Assembly: GCA_937927445.1 (NCBI GenBank)
Contig: CALAOB010000134.1
Span: forward strand, 1-28,576
From: an uncultured Oribacterium sp.
Lineage (GTDB): Bacteria; Bacillota; Clostridia; Lachnospirales; Lachnospiraceae
Reading direction: 5' to 3'
Length of the DNA stretch: 28,576 bases
The position numbers were made by a program, and so were the translations under genes. The first letter of the stretch is position 1. The number at the start of each line of letters is the position of its first letter. Shown in pieces: positions 1 to 7,908 of the stretch. Below the pieces are notes generated by a model. The model was not told the origin of the DNA and made no database searches. It saw only the letters and a list, made by a program, of their open reading frames with translations.

Positions 1-2
1 CC

Positions 3-25
3 CCCATATGAGGGCCGCTTTTTGC
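3..25 (-). terminator. Partial terminator-like hairpin, cut by window edge
   Basis: Read on the minus strand just after the transporter stop codon there is an A-rich run, then GCGGCCCTC, an ATAT loop and GGGGG that runs off the window. This looks like the 5' arm and part of the 3' arm of an intrinsic terminator; its remaining stem and any T-run would lie outside the window. Confidence 0.4.
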
Positions 26-39
26 ATGCAGAGCGATAT

Positions 40-1659
40 TTATTCGGACTCCTTGCCGGTGGCGTGACGGAACGCAATCATCGCGAAAAGCAGTACGGCG
101 AAACCGGAGATCAGTCCGGAGACGGCATGCTTCGTGAAACCGGCCACGATATACGCGATGGCGGAGGAAAGTGCCGCGGTCAGCGCATACGGGATCTGGG
201 TCGATACGTGGTTGATGTGCAGGCACTGCGCGCCGGCACTCGACATGATGGTGGTATCGGAGATCGGTGAGCAGTGGTCACCGCAGACCGCACCGGCCAT
301 GCAGGCCGACATGGAAAGGATCATCATGTTGTGGTCGATCCCCTGGAAGCAGGCCACGACGATTGGGATGAGGATGCCGAAGGTACCCCATGAGGTACCG
401 GTTGCAAAGCTTAATCCGATGGCGATCATGAAGATGATGACCGGAAGGAACTGCAGGAAGTTCTTTGCTGAACCCTGTACGACACCGGCGACGAACTCCT
501 TCGCGCCGAGGCTGTCGGTCATGGCCTTCAGAGACCATGCGAGGGTGAGGATCAGGATGGCCGGAACCATCTGCTTGAAGCCCTCCGGCAGGCAGTCCAT
601 GCACTCGTTGAAGCTCAGCACGTTACGGATCAGATAGAACGCAAGGGTGATGACCAGTGCGCAGAAGGAACCGAAAACGAGACCAACGGAGGCGTCCGAG
701 CCGGCGAAGGAATCGATGAAGCTGACACCGCTGAAGAAGCCGCCGGTGTAGATCATACCGACGACGCAGCAGATCACGAGGGAGAAAATCGGAACCAGCA
801 TGTCGATGAGGTGTCCGCCCTCTCGTCTCGCCTCGTCGGCCGCATTCTCGAACGGACGCTCCGGCGTGGTATAGAGATCGTGGTGCTCGATGGCATTGAC
901 CTCATGCTGATGCATCGGGCCGAAGTCCACCTTCAGGACCACCATCAGGATCATCATCGCGATGGTGAGCAGTGCGTAGAAGTTATACGGGATGGTCTGG
1001 AGGAAGAGGCTCATGCCGTTCTCTCCCTCGACGAAGCCGGAAACAGCTGCTGCCCAGGACGAAATCGGGGCGATGATGCAGATCGGCGCCGCGGTGGAGT
1101 CGATGAGGTACGCAAGCTTCGCACGGCTGATCTTATGCTTATCGGTCACCGGACGCATGACGGAGCCGACGGTCAGACAGTTGAAGTAGTCATCGATGAA
1201 GATGAGGCAGCCGAGGGCGATCGTGGCGAGCTGTGCGCCGGCTCTCGTCTTGATGTGCTTCGATGCCCAGTCACCGAACGCAGCGGATCCACCACTGCGG
1301 TTCATGAGCTGTACCATCGCACCGAGGATGACGAGGAAGCAGAGGATGCCGACATTATAGCTGTCGGACAGGACCGAGATGATACCATCGACGAAGATGT
1401 GGTTGATGGTGCCCTCGAAGTGATAACCGGAAAACAGAAGCGCACCGGTCAGGATACCGAAGAAAAGGGAGCTGTATACCTCCTTCGTGATGAGCGCGAG
1501 CGCGATGGCGATGACCGGCGGCACGAGTGCCCAGGCGGTCTGCTGCACCGTATCCGCGGTGGTGATGAAGCCGGCGACCACGATAAACACGAGGACGACA
1601 GCGATGGCGGTCAGCGATGCGAAGCGGTTGCTTCGATGCTCTCTGTCTTTGAACTGCAT
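40..1659 (-). CDS. lysW: NhaC-family transporter, predicted lysine transporter (LysW type)
   Basis: A 539-residue polytopic membrane protein with about a dozen hydrophobic segments, matching the NhaC Na+/H+ antiporter family in length and general sequence (for example the conserved GTSWGTFGI and CGDHCSPISDTT segments near residues 410-470). NhaC-family members found behind lysine riboswitches were named LysW and predicted to carry lysine; the gene here lies directly behind such a riboswitch, which is the main reason for the substrate call. The ATG at 1659 follows AAGGAG at a spacing of 7. It is a single-gene transcription unit with its own promoter, separate from hemZ upstream. The alternative is a plain Na+/H+ antiporter; the transporter family is sure, the lysine substrate is inferred from regulation. 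Confidence 0.88.
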   Translation of the reverse strand: MQFKDREHRSNRFASLTAIAVVLVFIVVAGFITTADTVQQTAWALVPPVIAIALALITKEVYSSLFFGILTGALLFSGYHFEGTINHIFVDGIISVLSDSYNVGILCFLVILGAMVQLMNRSGGSAAFGDWASKHIKTRAGAQLATIALGCLIFIDDYFNCLTVGSVMRPVTDKHKISRAKLAYLIDSTAAPICIIAPISSWAAAVSGFVEGENGMSLFLQTIPYNFYALLTIAMMILMVVLKVDFGPMHQHEVNAIEHHDLYTTPERPFENAADEARREGGHLIDMLVPIFSLVICCVVGMIYTGGFFSGVSFIDSFAGSDASVGLVFGSFCALVITLAFYLIRNVLSFNECMDCLPEGFKQMVPAILILTLAWSLKAMTDSLGAKEFVAGVVQGSAKNFLQFLPVIIFMIAIGLSFATGTSWGTFGILIPIVVACFQGIDHNMMILSMSACMAGAVCGDHCSPISDTTIMSSAGAQCLHINHVSTQIPYALTAALSSAIAYIVAGFTKHAVSGLISGFAVLLFAMIAFRHATGKESE

Positions 1660-1763
1660 AAAATCTCCTTACCGGGGCACAGGCCCCTCTGCTCCCTCCC
1701 GGGAGAATCCTGGGTAGACAATAGCCGTTTCTAAGAACAGTTCCGGGCCCGCCGGGCTCCGAC

Positions 1764-1810
1764 CTTAAGAAATTAGTAAGGGGGTCTGACCCCATGACGA
1801 ATTTCTTAAG
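1764..1810. repeat. REP/MITE-like nested palindrome
   Basis: Outer 11-bp perfect arms (CTTAAGAAATT at 1764-1774 and its complement at 1800-1810) enclose an inner GGGGTC-T-GACCCC palindrome (1781-1793). It sits between the riboswitch terminator and the transporter ribosome binding site. Similar GGGGTC-GACCCC palindromes are, from memory, seen in small repeats mobilised by IS200-like transposases, but no second full copy is visible in this window. It has no T-run of its own, so it is not a standard terminator. Confidence 0.55.
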
Positions 1811-1843
1811 AAAAAGGCAGTGATTCTATACGAACCACTGCCT
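1806..1843 (-). terminator. Riboswitch-controlled intrinsic terminator
   Basis: On the minus strand, AGGCAGTG and CACTGCCT form an 8-bp stem with a 13-nt loop followed by TTTTTCTT. It starts about 20 nt after the 3' end of the lysine aptamer, the expected place for an expression platform that stops transcription when lysine is bound. The end of the T-run merges with the REP-like palindrome. Confidence 0.85.
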
Positions 1844-1864
1844 CATAAATATGCATTCTATGAA

Positions 1865-2028
1865 ACAATAGCTCCAACACATTTCTGTGAGAGTCTGCCG
1901 TCTCTTAAACGGCAGCCCAACTCGGTGCGTGTGCATCACGCTCCGGTTTCGGCGTCTCATCCTTTCGCTGCATCTCATGGACTATGCGATCTCCATGCAG
2001 TTACTGATAATCAACGCGCCTCTATTGT
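1865..2028 (-). promoter_or_regulatory. Lysine riboswitch (L-box) aptamer
   Basis: Read on the minus strand the 164-nt segment shows the L-box landmarks in order: P1 strand ACAATAG, GAGGCGCG, AGTAACTGCATGGAGA, GCAGCGAAAGGA, GACGCCGAA, CACCGAGTTGGGCTGCCGT, ACGGCAGACTCTCACAGAAA, GTTGGAGC and the closing P1 strand CTATTGT (7 perfect base pairs with the first strand). This order and spacing match the lysine riboswitch consensus closely. It lies upstream of the NhaC-family transporter, with a terminator between, so lysine should repress transporter expression. Confidence 0.95.
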
Positions 2029-2158
2029 CAACCTGTTTAATTTTCGTCTGTACCGCCGCTTCTCTGTCTCTGCCCCCCGCAGTTCCTCCGTCCGCAGTTT
2101 CCTGCATTCCGGGCGCTGCATACGCTTCGCGCACATCCACGTCACGATACATGCATGC

Positions 2159-2187
2159 ATTATATGCCTTCCTGTTATATCCGTCAA
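2159..2187 (-). promoter_or_regulatory. Sigma70-type promoter of the lysine riboswitch transcript
   Basis: Minus strand TTGACG (2187-2182), 17-nt spacer, perfect TATAAT (2164-2159). The -35 overlaps the hemZ TGA stop (2184-2186). The start near 2152 gives a leader of about 490 nt, with about 120 nt before the aptamer. That pre-aptamer stretch (2029-2152) holds no gene I can support; it has short direct repeats (ATGCAG twice, ACTGCGG twice). Confidence 0.8.
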
Positions 2188-4007
2188 TCCTTAAAAAGGG
2201 CGAATAAGCTCTTCTTTCGCTCGATAAACTTGTCGATATGGTCGAGATAGTCCGGAATCGACTTGCCGTTATCGCAACGCTCCACACGTTTATGGTAGAG
2301 ATCACCGTCGCGGGACGGCAGGACGACCTTCGTGCTCGTGCCGGCACCACAGCCGACGACGGTATGCTTCTCCTCCATCATAAGGATGTTATAAAGGCAC
2401 TCCTTGCCCTCCTCGCAGTAGCCGACGTTCTCGAGATTGCCGGCCATGTTCTTCTGGCGATAGAGATAGTACGGCTTCATCTCGAGAAGCTCCGCGGTAT
2501 ACTCCGAGGCGAGCATCATGCGGGTGATCTCCGGATAGCGGAAGTCCGCCGCATCAGCGCTCTCCTGCTGCTGCGTCTCCGCGAGGATCTCATGCTCGTC
2601 ACCCGCACGGTACACACCGGCCCAGAAATCACGCTCGAGGGTCAGACGCGCCGCCCGCTTGATGGCGAGGCTGTGGACGGTCAGACTGTCCGGCTTCAGC
2701 CGTCCGATCTCCGAAAGCGTACGCGTCACCTCCGGGAGCTTCTCGCCCGGCAGTCCCAGGATGATGTCCATGTTAATGTTCTCGAAACCGAGCGAACGCG
2801 CGAGCGCATACTTCTCGATGACCTCCTCCACGCTGTGCTTCCGGCCGATCAGGTCGAGGGTCTTCTGGCAGAAGGTCTGCGGGTTCACCGAGATCCGATC
2901 GACACCGGCCGCCTGCAGGATCTCGAGCTTCTCCCGCGTGATGGAATCCGGTCGCCCTGCCTCCACCGTGAACTCGACGATGCCCGGCATGCCTGTCACG
3001 GTATGCATCCACGCTGCCTCGTCCATGCCCGCCGCTGCCGGCTTCGCCAATACTTCCGCCGCGACATCGTCACGCTGCTTTCCGTTGTCAGCAGGCGCTG
3101 TGGTCGCGCGCAGGATGGAGACATTGGCCTCCCCGCAGATCTCGTGGACGAGATCCATCAGGACCTGCAGCCAGTGCTCGTCGAGGGCCGTCGGCGTGCC
3201 GCCGCCGATGTAAATGGTCTGCAGCGGGCGGTGCAGCTCCCCGCACATGTGCTGCACGGTGAAGCGGAGCTCCTTCCGGAGGTTCTCCATATAGTCGCCG
3301 AGGCGTTTCTCCCAGGCGTCGATCGTGTTGCTGAGGAAGGAGCAGTAGAGGCAGCGGGTCGGACAGAACGGGATGCCGATGTAGAGGCTCCAGCCCTCTT
3401 TATAGCTCCGACCGGTCGTCTCGCGGATGCGATCGAGGATGCGCTGCTCCCGGACCGCGATGTCGACCATGAGATTGAGCTTCTCCCCGCGGATGCAGTA
3501 CTCCTTCCGGAGATCCGCACGGATCTTCCGGAGCGCCTCCTCCGGAAAATCCTGCCCCGGCAGTGCCTCCAGCAGCGGGCTCACGAGGGACACCGGACGG
3601 ATACCGGTGAGGTCGCCCCATGGGAGCTCCTTCCCGGTCATGCCGACCAGGGTGTCGTAAAGCTCGGCCTTGATGACGGACTTGTCCTCCTTCCGGACAC
3701 CGCTCAGTGGAAGCGCGGCGGCCTCCACGGTGAAGCTCAGGCGGATGCTGTCCTCCTCCATGCCCTCCGGGGTGACCTCGGACGCCATGCGGGCGCGGTT
3801 CTTCGTGGACTTCTTATTGACGGCGGTCACCTCACCGGTGGCCTGCGCCTGCTTCAGTGCGTTTTTCTCCTCCTGGGTGGTGTTAGAAAAATGTACGCCC
3901 TCCGGGGTCCGGATCTCGAACTCCTCCCCCGGATAGAAGGCCTGCACCAGCTCCCGGATGTCCTGCTCATAGCCCGCTGCGATACTGTCTAAAACTAATC
4001 GGATCAA
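2184..4007 (-). CDS. hemZ: Radical SAM coproporphyrinogen III oxidase-like protein HemZ
   Basis: HemZ-type member of the HemN/HemW radical SAM group, cytoplasmic, related to oxygen-independent coproporphyrinogen oxidation or haem handling; the exact reaction of clostridial HemZ is unsettled. The CxxxCxxC motif that binds the 4Fe-4S cluster is C215, C219, C222, followed by GGGTPT at 268-273, FTVEAGRPDS at 346-355 and a HemN-like C-terminus. At 607 residues it is about 100 longer than usual for the family; an alanine-rich stretch at about residues 295-342 looks like an insertion within the radical SAM barrel. The start is a TTG at 4007 behind GAGG; no in-frame ATG fits upstream. It is the last gene of the rel operon, 70 nt after the MBL gene, the usual clostridial order. 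Confidence 0.88.
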   Translation of the reverse strand: MIRLVLDSIAAGYEQDIRELVQAFYPGEEFEIRTPEGVHFSNTTQEEKNALKQAQATGEVTAVNKKSTKNRARMASEVTPEGMEEDSIRLSFTVEAAALPLSGVRKEDKSVIKAELYDTLVGMTGKELPWGDLTGIRPVSLVSPLLEALPGQDFPEEALRKIRADLRKEYCIRGEKLNLMVDIAVREQRILDRIRETTGRSYKEGWSLYIGIPFCPTRCLYCSFLSNTIDAWEKRLGDYMENLRKELRFTVQHMCGELHRPLQTIYIGGGTPTALDEHWLQVLMDLVHEICGEANVSILRATTAPADNGKQRDDVAAEVLAKPAAAGMDEAAWMHTVTGMPGIVEFTVEAGRPDSITREKLEILQAAGVDRISVNPQTFCQKTLDLIGRKHSVEEVIEKYALARSLGFENINMDIILGLPGEKLPEVTRTLSEIGRLKPDSLTVHSLAIKRAARLTLERDFWAGVYRAGDEHEILAETQQQESADAADFRYPEITRMMLASEYTAELLEMKPYYLYRQKNMAGNLENVGYCEEGKECLYNILMMEEKHTVVGCGAGTSTKVVLPSRDGDLYHKRVERCDNGKSIPDYLDHIDKFIERKKSLFALFKD

Positions 4008-4077
4008 TGTTTCTACCTCTTCATCATATACGCGTAAAAGGACAGGTGCGGTGATGTCAGCGCCTGCCCTTCTCTGT

Positions 4078-4773
4078 TTAAAGATTCACCCTGCCCAAGA
4101 ATACGGCCGGGTTGTACTTCTGCTCGTTTCCGATCGAGCTCTGTGCCTCATGACCCGGGAATACACTGGTATCCGCCGGAAGCACCAGCAGCTTCTCGAC
4201 GATGCTCTTCACGATGGCCTCCTGCGAGCCACCCGCGAAGTCGGTGCGTCCGAAGGACTCCTTAAAGAGCGTGTCACCGGAAAACAGTACCGGATATATC
4301 TTCGGCCCGGTCGCGCCCTCCGGCTGGAAGGACAGCCCGTCTGCGATATAGAAGCAGCAGGAGCCCGGCGTATGGCCCGGGGTTTCCAGCACCTTCCACG
4401 CCCGGCCGAGATAGTGCAGGGTATCGCCGTCCCGGAAGATCTCATACTCCCCGGGCTGCAGGGTGACCTCGACGCCGAAGTTCCCGCTCAGGTTTCGCTT
4501 CGGATCCGCGAGGGTCTCCGCCTCATCTGCACAGGCGTAGATCTTGATGCCGAAATGCTGTGCGACATCCTTCGCCGCCATGATATGGTCGAAGTGACCG
4601 TGGGTGAGGAGGATCGCCTCCGGCTTCAGATGGAGCTCCTCCTCTACGATTCTGATGATATGCGGTGCGTTCGCTGCCGGATCGATGACGACGCAGGCAC
4701 GCGTTTCATCATCGTAGCAGAAGTAGACGTTCGTCTGCACCACGCCGGTTACATACTTGGAAACTTTTAACAT
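4078..4773 (-). CDS. MBL-fold metallohydrolase (GloB-like)
   Basis: A 231-residue metallo-beta-lactamase-fold hydrolase of the hydroxyacylglutathione hydrolase-like (YcbL/GloB2) group, cytoplasmic. Metal ligand motifs are present in order: THGHFDH at 57-63, TPGHTPGSCC near 145, FSGDTLF near 178 and FPGHEAQSS near 215. The ATG at 4773 is preceded by GGAGGG at a good spacing. It lies between rel and hemZ in the same orientation, the typical Firmicutes order, about 100 nt behind the rel stop with two strong hairpins in the gap. Substrate is not known for this branch: thioester hydrolysis (methylglyoxal detoxification) is the usual guess. Confidence 0.88.
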   Translation of the reverse strand: MLKVSKYVTGVVQTNVYFCYDDETRACVVIDPAANAPHIIRIVEEELHLKPEAILLTHGHFDHIMAAKDVAQHFGIKIYACADEAETLADPKRNLSGNFGVEVTLQPGEYEIFRDGDTLHYLGRAWKVLETPGHTPGSCCFYIADGLSFQPEGATGPKIYPVLFSGDTLFKESFGRTDFAGGSQEAIVKSIVEKLLVLPADTSVFPGHEAQSSIGNEQKYNPAVFLGRVNL

Positions 4774-4796
4774 GATCCCTCCGGGATTTACAGAGT

Positions 4797-4817
4797 AGCC
4801 TTGCCGCTGGCAAGGCT
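4797..4817. repeat. Inverted repeat upstream of the MBL gene
   Basis: AGCCTTGCC and its exact complement (9 bp) with a 3-nt loop lie 15 nt before the ribosome binding site of the MBL gene. No T-run follows on either strand, so it may be an mRNA processing or stability element rather than a terminator. Confidence 0.5.
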
Positions 4818-4840
4818 CTGAATACGTTCGCCACTAGGGC

Positions 4841-4875
4841 ATCACGGTTTTGTACTTTCAGTACAAAACCGTGAT
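4841..4875. repeat. Perfect 16-bp hairpin abutting the rel stop codon
   Basis: ATCACGGTTTTGTACT, a 3-nt loop and the exact reverse complement. The outer end reaches into the rel stop codon (4875-4877). No T-run follows on the minus strand, so full termination is unlikely; partial pausing or 3'-end protection of rel mRNA is possible. Confidence 0.6.
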
Positions 4876-7133
4876 CAGCCTTGTGCTCTTTCAATATCAA
4901 TTACGCCACTGATTTTACGAAGCTTCGCAACCAGTGTGCTGAGTTCTTCTTTGTTATGGATGTCGAAGGAGACGGTGATCGTCGCCTTTTCGTTCTTGCC
5001 GACGCGGGAGGTCAGGGACTTGATGTCGATGTTCGCATCGGTCAGTACCTTCGAAACGTCTACGAGGAGGCCGACACGGTTCGTCGTGAAGATCTCGAGC
5101 TCGGTTGCGTAGGTTTCCTGTGCGTTGTCGGACTGCCACTCCGCCTCGATGAGACGGGCCTTCTCGTCCTCCGGCAGGTTCATCATATTGATGCAGTCCG
5201 TGCGGTGGATCGTGATACCACGGCCACGGGTGACGAAACCGACGATCTCATCGCCCGGCACCGGCGAGCAGCACTTCGCATAGCGCACGGCGAGATCATG
5301 GATGCCCTTCACCACGATGCCGGACTTCGACTTCCGGATGACCTCCGGCTTCTTCGTCATACCCTCGATGTTGTGCAGGATATCCTCGTCCGAGACATTG
5401 GCCTCATCCTGCTTATGCTTGAGCTCGATGAGCTTCGCGATGACCTGCGACTCCTTGAGGCCGCCACGGCCGACGGACGCCAGCATGGACTCCCAGTCGG
5501 TGTAGCTGTAACGGCGGATGACGCTCTCGATATACTCCGGTTTCGTCAGCTCGCCGAGATTGTAGCCCTTCGACTTCGCATAACTCGTGAGGAGATCCTT
5601 ACCACGCTCGATGTTCTCGTCCTTCTGCTCGCGCTTGAACCACTGGTTGATCTTATTCTTCGCCTGCGTCGACTTACAGATCTTCAGCCAGTCACGGCTC
5701 GGGCCTCTGGAGTTCTGCGAGGTGATGATGTCGACACGGTCGCCGTTCTTCAGCTGGTAGGTGACCGGTACCAGCTTGTCGTTGACCTTCGCACCGACCA
5801 TCTTGTTACCGACCGCCGAGTGGATCGCATACGCGAAGTCGATCGGGCAGGAGCCGGCCGGCAGGTTCTTGACATCACCCGTCGGGGTGAAGCAGAAAAC
5901 GTTCTCATTAAACAGGTTCAGATCGGACTTGACCATGTTCATGAATTCCTTCGAGTCGGACTCATCCTTCTGCCACTCGAGGATCTCATGCAGCCAGTTC
6001 ATCTTCACATCTTCCTGCTCGCTGGCCTTTTCCTTCGATCCGCCGGACTCCTTATACTTCCAGTGCGCCGCGATACCGAACTCCGCCGTGCGGTGCATCT
6101 CGAAGGTACGGATCTGGATCTCGAACGGTACACCGTCGGAGCCGATGACCGTCGTATGCAGCGACTGGTACATGTTCGGCTTCGGCATCGCGATGTAATC
6201 CTTGAAACGGCCCGGAATCGGGGTGTACATCTTATGGATCACGCCGAGCGCCGCATAGCAGTCCCGCACGGTCTCCACGATGATACGGATCGCGAAGAGA
6301 TCATAGATCTGGTCGATGGTCTTATTCTGGTTCACCATCTTACGATAGATGGAGAAGAAGTGCTTCACACGGCCGCTGATCTCGGCGTCGATGCCCGACT
6401 CCTTGATATGCTTCGAGACTTCAGAGACAATGTTTTTGATCCGGGCTTCTCTCGCTTCCTTCTTCAGGTTAACCTTCGCCGCGAGATCATAGTAGATGTC
6501 CGGTTCGAGGTACTTCAGTGACAGATCATCCATCTCGATCTTGATCTTACTGATACCGAGACGCTCTGCGAGCGGGGAATAGATCTCGAGGGACTCACGC
6601 GCCTTCTCCTTCTGCTTCGCCGGGGTCTGATACTCCAGGGTACGGAGGTTATGGAGACGGTCGGCGAGCTTGATGATGATGACACGGATATCCTTCGCCA
6701 TCGACACGAACATCTTCCGGAGATTCTCGGCCTGCATCTCGACCTTATCGGTGTTGAGATTGAGCTGTGTCAGCTTCGTAACACCATCGACGAGCAGCGC
6801 CACATCCGGATTGAACTCCTTCGTGATTTCATCGAGCGTCATGCCGGTATCCTCGACGACATCGTGCAGAAGTCCCGCGGCGATCGTTTCCTTATCCATC
6901 TGGAGATCGGCGAGAATGATGGCAACACAAAGAGGGTGAATGATGTATGGTTCACCCGATTTACGCTTCTGATCCTTATGCTGCTCCTTCGCTACCTGGT
7001 AGGCCTTCTCGATCATGCTGAGATCATCGGATGGATGGTATGCCCGGATGGCCTTGATCAGTTCCTTATATAATTCCTCCGGCGGTGTGTTATCCGCAGG
7101 TCTCTCCAGTACTACTTCTTCCTCTGTCATCAT
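4875..7133 (-). CDS. rel: Bifunctional (p)ppGpp synthetase/hydrolase Rel
   Basis: Long RelA/SpoT homologue that makes and degrades (p)ppGpp, the stringent response alarmone; ribosome-associated and cytoplasmic. From the ATG at 7133 the protein has 752 residues, normal for Gram-positive Rel. Domains in order: HD hydrolase with HDVVEDTG at 90-97; synthetase with RFKDYIAMPKPNMYQSLHT from 309; TGS at about 411-471 (FCFTPTGDVKNLP); a Cys-rich segment AKCCSPVPGD; a C-terminal ACT domain from about 676. The RxKD form of the synthetase motif is that of bifunctional enzymes. A longer frame reaches a GTG at 7190, but GAGG stands properly before the ATG at 7133 (or the adjacent ATG at 7130) and nothing suitable precedes the GTG. 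First gene of the rel–MBL–hemZ operon. Confidence 0.95.
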   Translation of the reverse strand: MMTEEEVVLERPADNTPPEELYKELIKAIRAYHPSDDLSMIEKAYQVAKEQHKDQKRKSGEPYIIHPLCVAIILADLQMDKETIAAGLLHDVVEDTGMTLDEITKEFNPDVALLVDGVTKLTQLNLNTDKVEMQAENLRKMFVSMAKDIRVIIIKLADRLHNLRTLEYQTPAKQKEKARESLEIYSPLAERLGISKIKIEMDDLSLKYLEPDIYYDLAAKVNLKKEAREARIKNIVSEVSKHIKESGIDAEISGRVKHFFSIYRKMVNQNKTIDQIYDLFAIRIIVETVRDCYAALGVIHKMYTPIPGRFKDYIAMPKPNMYQSLHTTVIGSDGVPFEIQIRTFEMHRTAEFGIAAHWKYKESGGSKEKASEQEDVKMNWLHEILEWQKDESDSKEFMNMVKSDLNLFNENVFCFTPTGDVKNLPAGSCPIDFAYAIHSAVGNKMVGAKVNDKLVPVTYQLKNGDRVDIITSQNSRGPSRDWLKICKSTQAKNKINQWFKREQKDENIERGKDLLTSYAKSKGYNLGELTKPEYIESVIRRYSYTDWESMLASVGRGGLKESQVIAKLIELKHKQDEANVSDEDILHNIEGMTKKPEVIRKSKSGIVVKGIHDLAVRYAKCCSPVPGDEIVGFVTRGRGITIHRTDCINMMNLPEDEKARLIEAEWQSDNAQETYATELEIFTTNRVGLLVDVSKVLTDANIDIKSLTSRVGKNEKATITVSFDIHNKEELSTLVAKLRKISGVIDIERAQG

Positions 7134-7220
7134 AGCGCTATCCTCATCCTGAAGTGCTGTTCCGCGCAGACAGCTTCCGGCTGCGCGCACTTCTCTTTAT
7201 AAACATATAGTCAAATCTAA

Positions 7221-7249
7221 ATTTTACTATCAGTATGGAATAATGTCAA
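7221..7249 (-). promoter_or_regulatory. Sigma70-type promoter of the rel operon
   Basis: Minus strand TTGACA (7249-7244), exactly 17 nt, TAAAAT (7226-7221). One mismatch from consensus in total. Predicted start near 7214, about 80 nt before the rel ATG. Confidence 0.8.
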
Positions 7250-7402
7250 AAGATGTATCGATTTTCGGCATTTCCAGGCGCAGTTCCGCGCTGTTTGCGC
7301 GTCGTATGCCCGGTTTCGCATGTGCTTCTTGCATCACGCGCCGACGCGTCTTGTACAAATATCCATACAATCTTTATGAATTTTTAACGATTCCGTCATA
7401 GC

Positions 7403-7431
7403 TTGTACATACCTTTCGGTTAAAATAGATA
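7403..7431 (+). promoter_or_regulatory. Candidate promoter of the CBS-domain gene
   Basis: TTGTAC (7403-7408), 17 nt, TAGATA (7426-7431), about 30 nt before the start codon. Both boxes are only half matches, and TAAAAT at 7421 or TATAAC at 7430 are other possible -10 boxes in the same AT-rich patch. Confidence 0.35.
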
Positions 7432-7460
7432 TAACATTGAAAATAAATGGAGGACTTTTC

Positions 7461-7901
7461 ATGAATATTCTTTTCTTCCTGACTCCGAAATGTGATGTTG
7501 CATATCTCGAGGAAGATTATACACTGCGGCAGGCACTCGAAAAAATGGAGTTCCATCGCTACTCAACCATCCCGGTCCTGACGAAGGACGGCAAATACTA
7601 TGGCACCATGACCGAGGGTGACCTGCTCTGGGAGATCAAAAACGATCTCCACATGGATCTGAAGGACACGGAAAAGATCCGGGTGGCCGACATCCCGATG
7701 AAGAACCACTATGAGCCGGTGAAGGTCAACGCCAGCATGGAAGATATCATGAAGCGCGCATCCCGGCAGAACTTCGTGCCGGTCGTCGATGATTCGGACC
7801 ACTTCATCGGTATGATCCGACGGAAGGAGCTGATCAATTATCTCTACGAGCATTCCGATATCAAGGATGCCCTTCTCGAAGCCGTCAAAAAGGTCATCTG
7901 A
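7461..7901 (+). CDS. CBS-pair domain protein
   Basis: A 146-residue protein consisting of one pair of CBS motifs and little else: the first spans about residues 10-60 (FHRYSTIPVLTKDGKYYGTMTEGDLL), the second about 75-130 (NFVPVVDDSDHFIGMIRRKELI). CBS pairs usually bind adenine nucleotides and regulate partners, but no effector domain is fused here, so ligand and partner are unknown. The ATG at 7461 has GGAGGA seven bases upstream; an earlier ATG in frame at 7437 has no ribosome binding site. It is a monocistronic plus-strand gene lying between the apt-greA pair and the rel operon, two units that many Firmicutes keep adjacent, and ends with its own strong terminator. Confidence 0.85.
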   Translation: MNILFFLTPKCDVAYLEEDYTLRQALEKMEFHRYSTIPVLTKDGKYYGTMTEGDLLWEIKNDLHMDLKDTEKIRVADIPMKNHYEPVKVNASMEDIMKRASRQNFVPVVDDSDHFIGMIRRKELINYLYEHSDIKDALLEAVKKVI

Positions 7902-7908
7902 ATGCATG

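Noticed and set aside
2026..2031. Perfect TTGACA on the minus strand at the riboswitch edge
   Set aside because: It overlaps the aptamer P1 strand and has no -10 at 17 nt; a start there would remove the P1 strand, so it is not the promoter.
1820..2207. Open frames of 106-124 codons on the plus strand in the transporter leader
   Set aside because: They run antisense through the riboswitch and terminator and have no start signals or recognisable domains.
2238..3992. Open frame of 584 codons on the plus strand opposite hemZ
   Set aside because: Low-complexity, Arg/Asp/Leu-rich product with no ribosome binding site; it mirrors the codon bias of hemZ on the other strand. The same applies to long antisense frames opposite rel, tkt, corC and fbp.
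4841..4875. Hairpin after rel as an intrinsic terminator
   Set aside because: No T-run follows the stem on the minus strand, and the co-oriented MBL and hemZ genes behind it have no clear promoter of their own.
7133..7190. GTG start giving a longer Rel protein
   Set aside because: No ribosome binding site before the GTG, while GAGG precedes the ATG at 7133 and gives the family-typical N-terminus.
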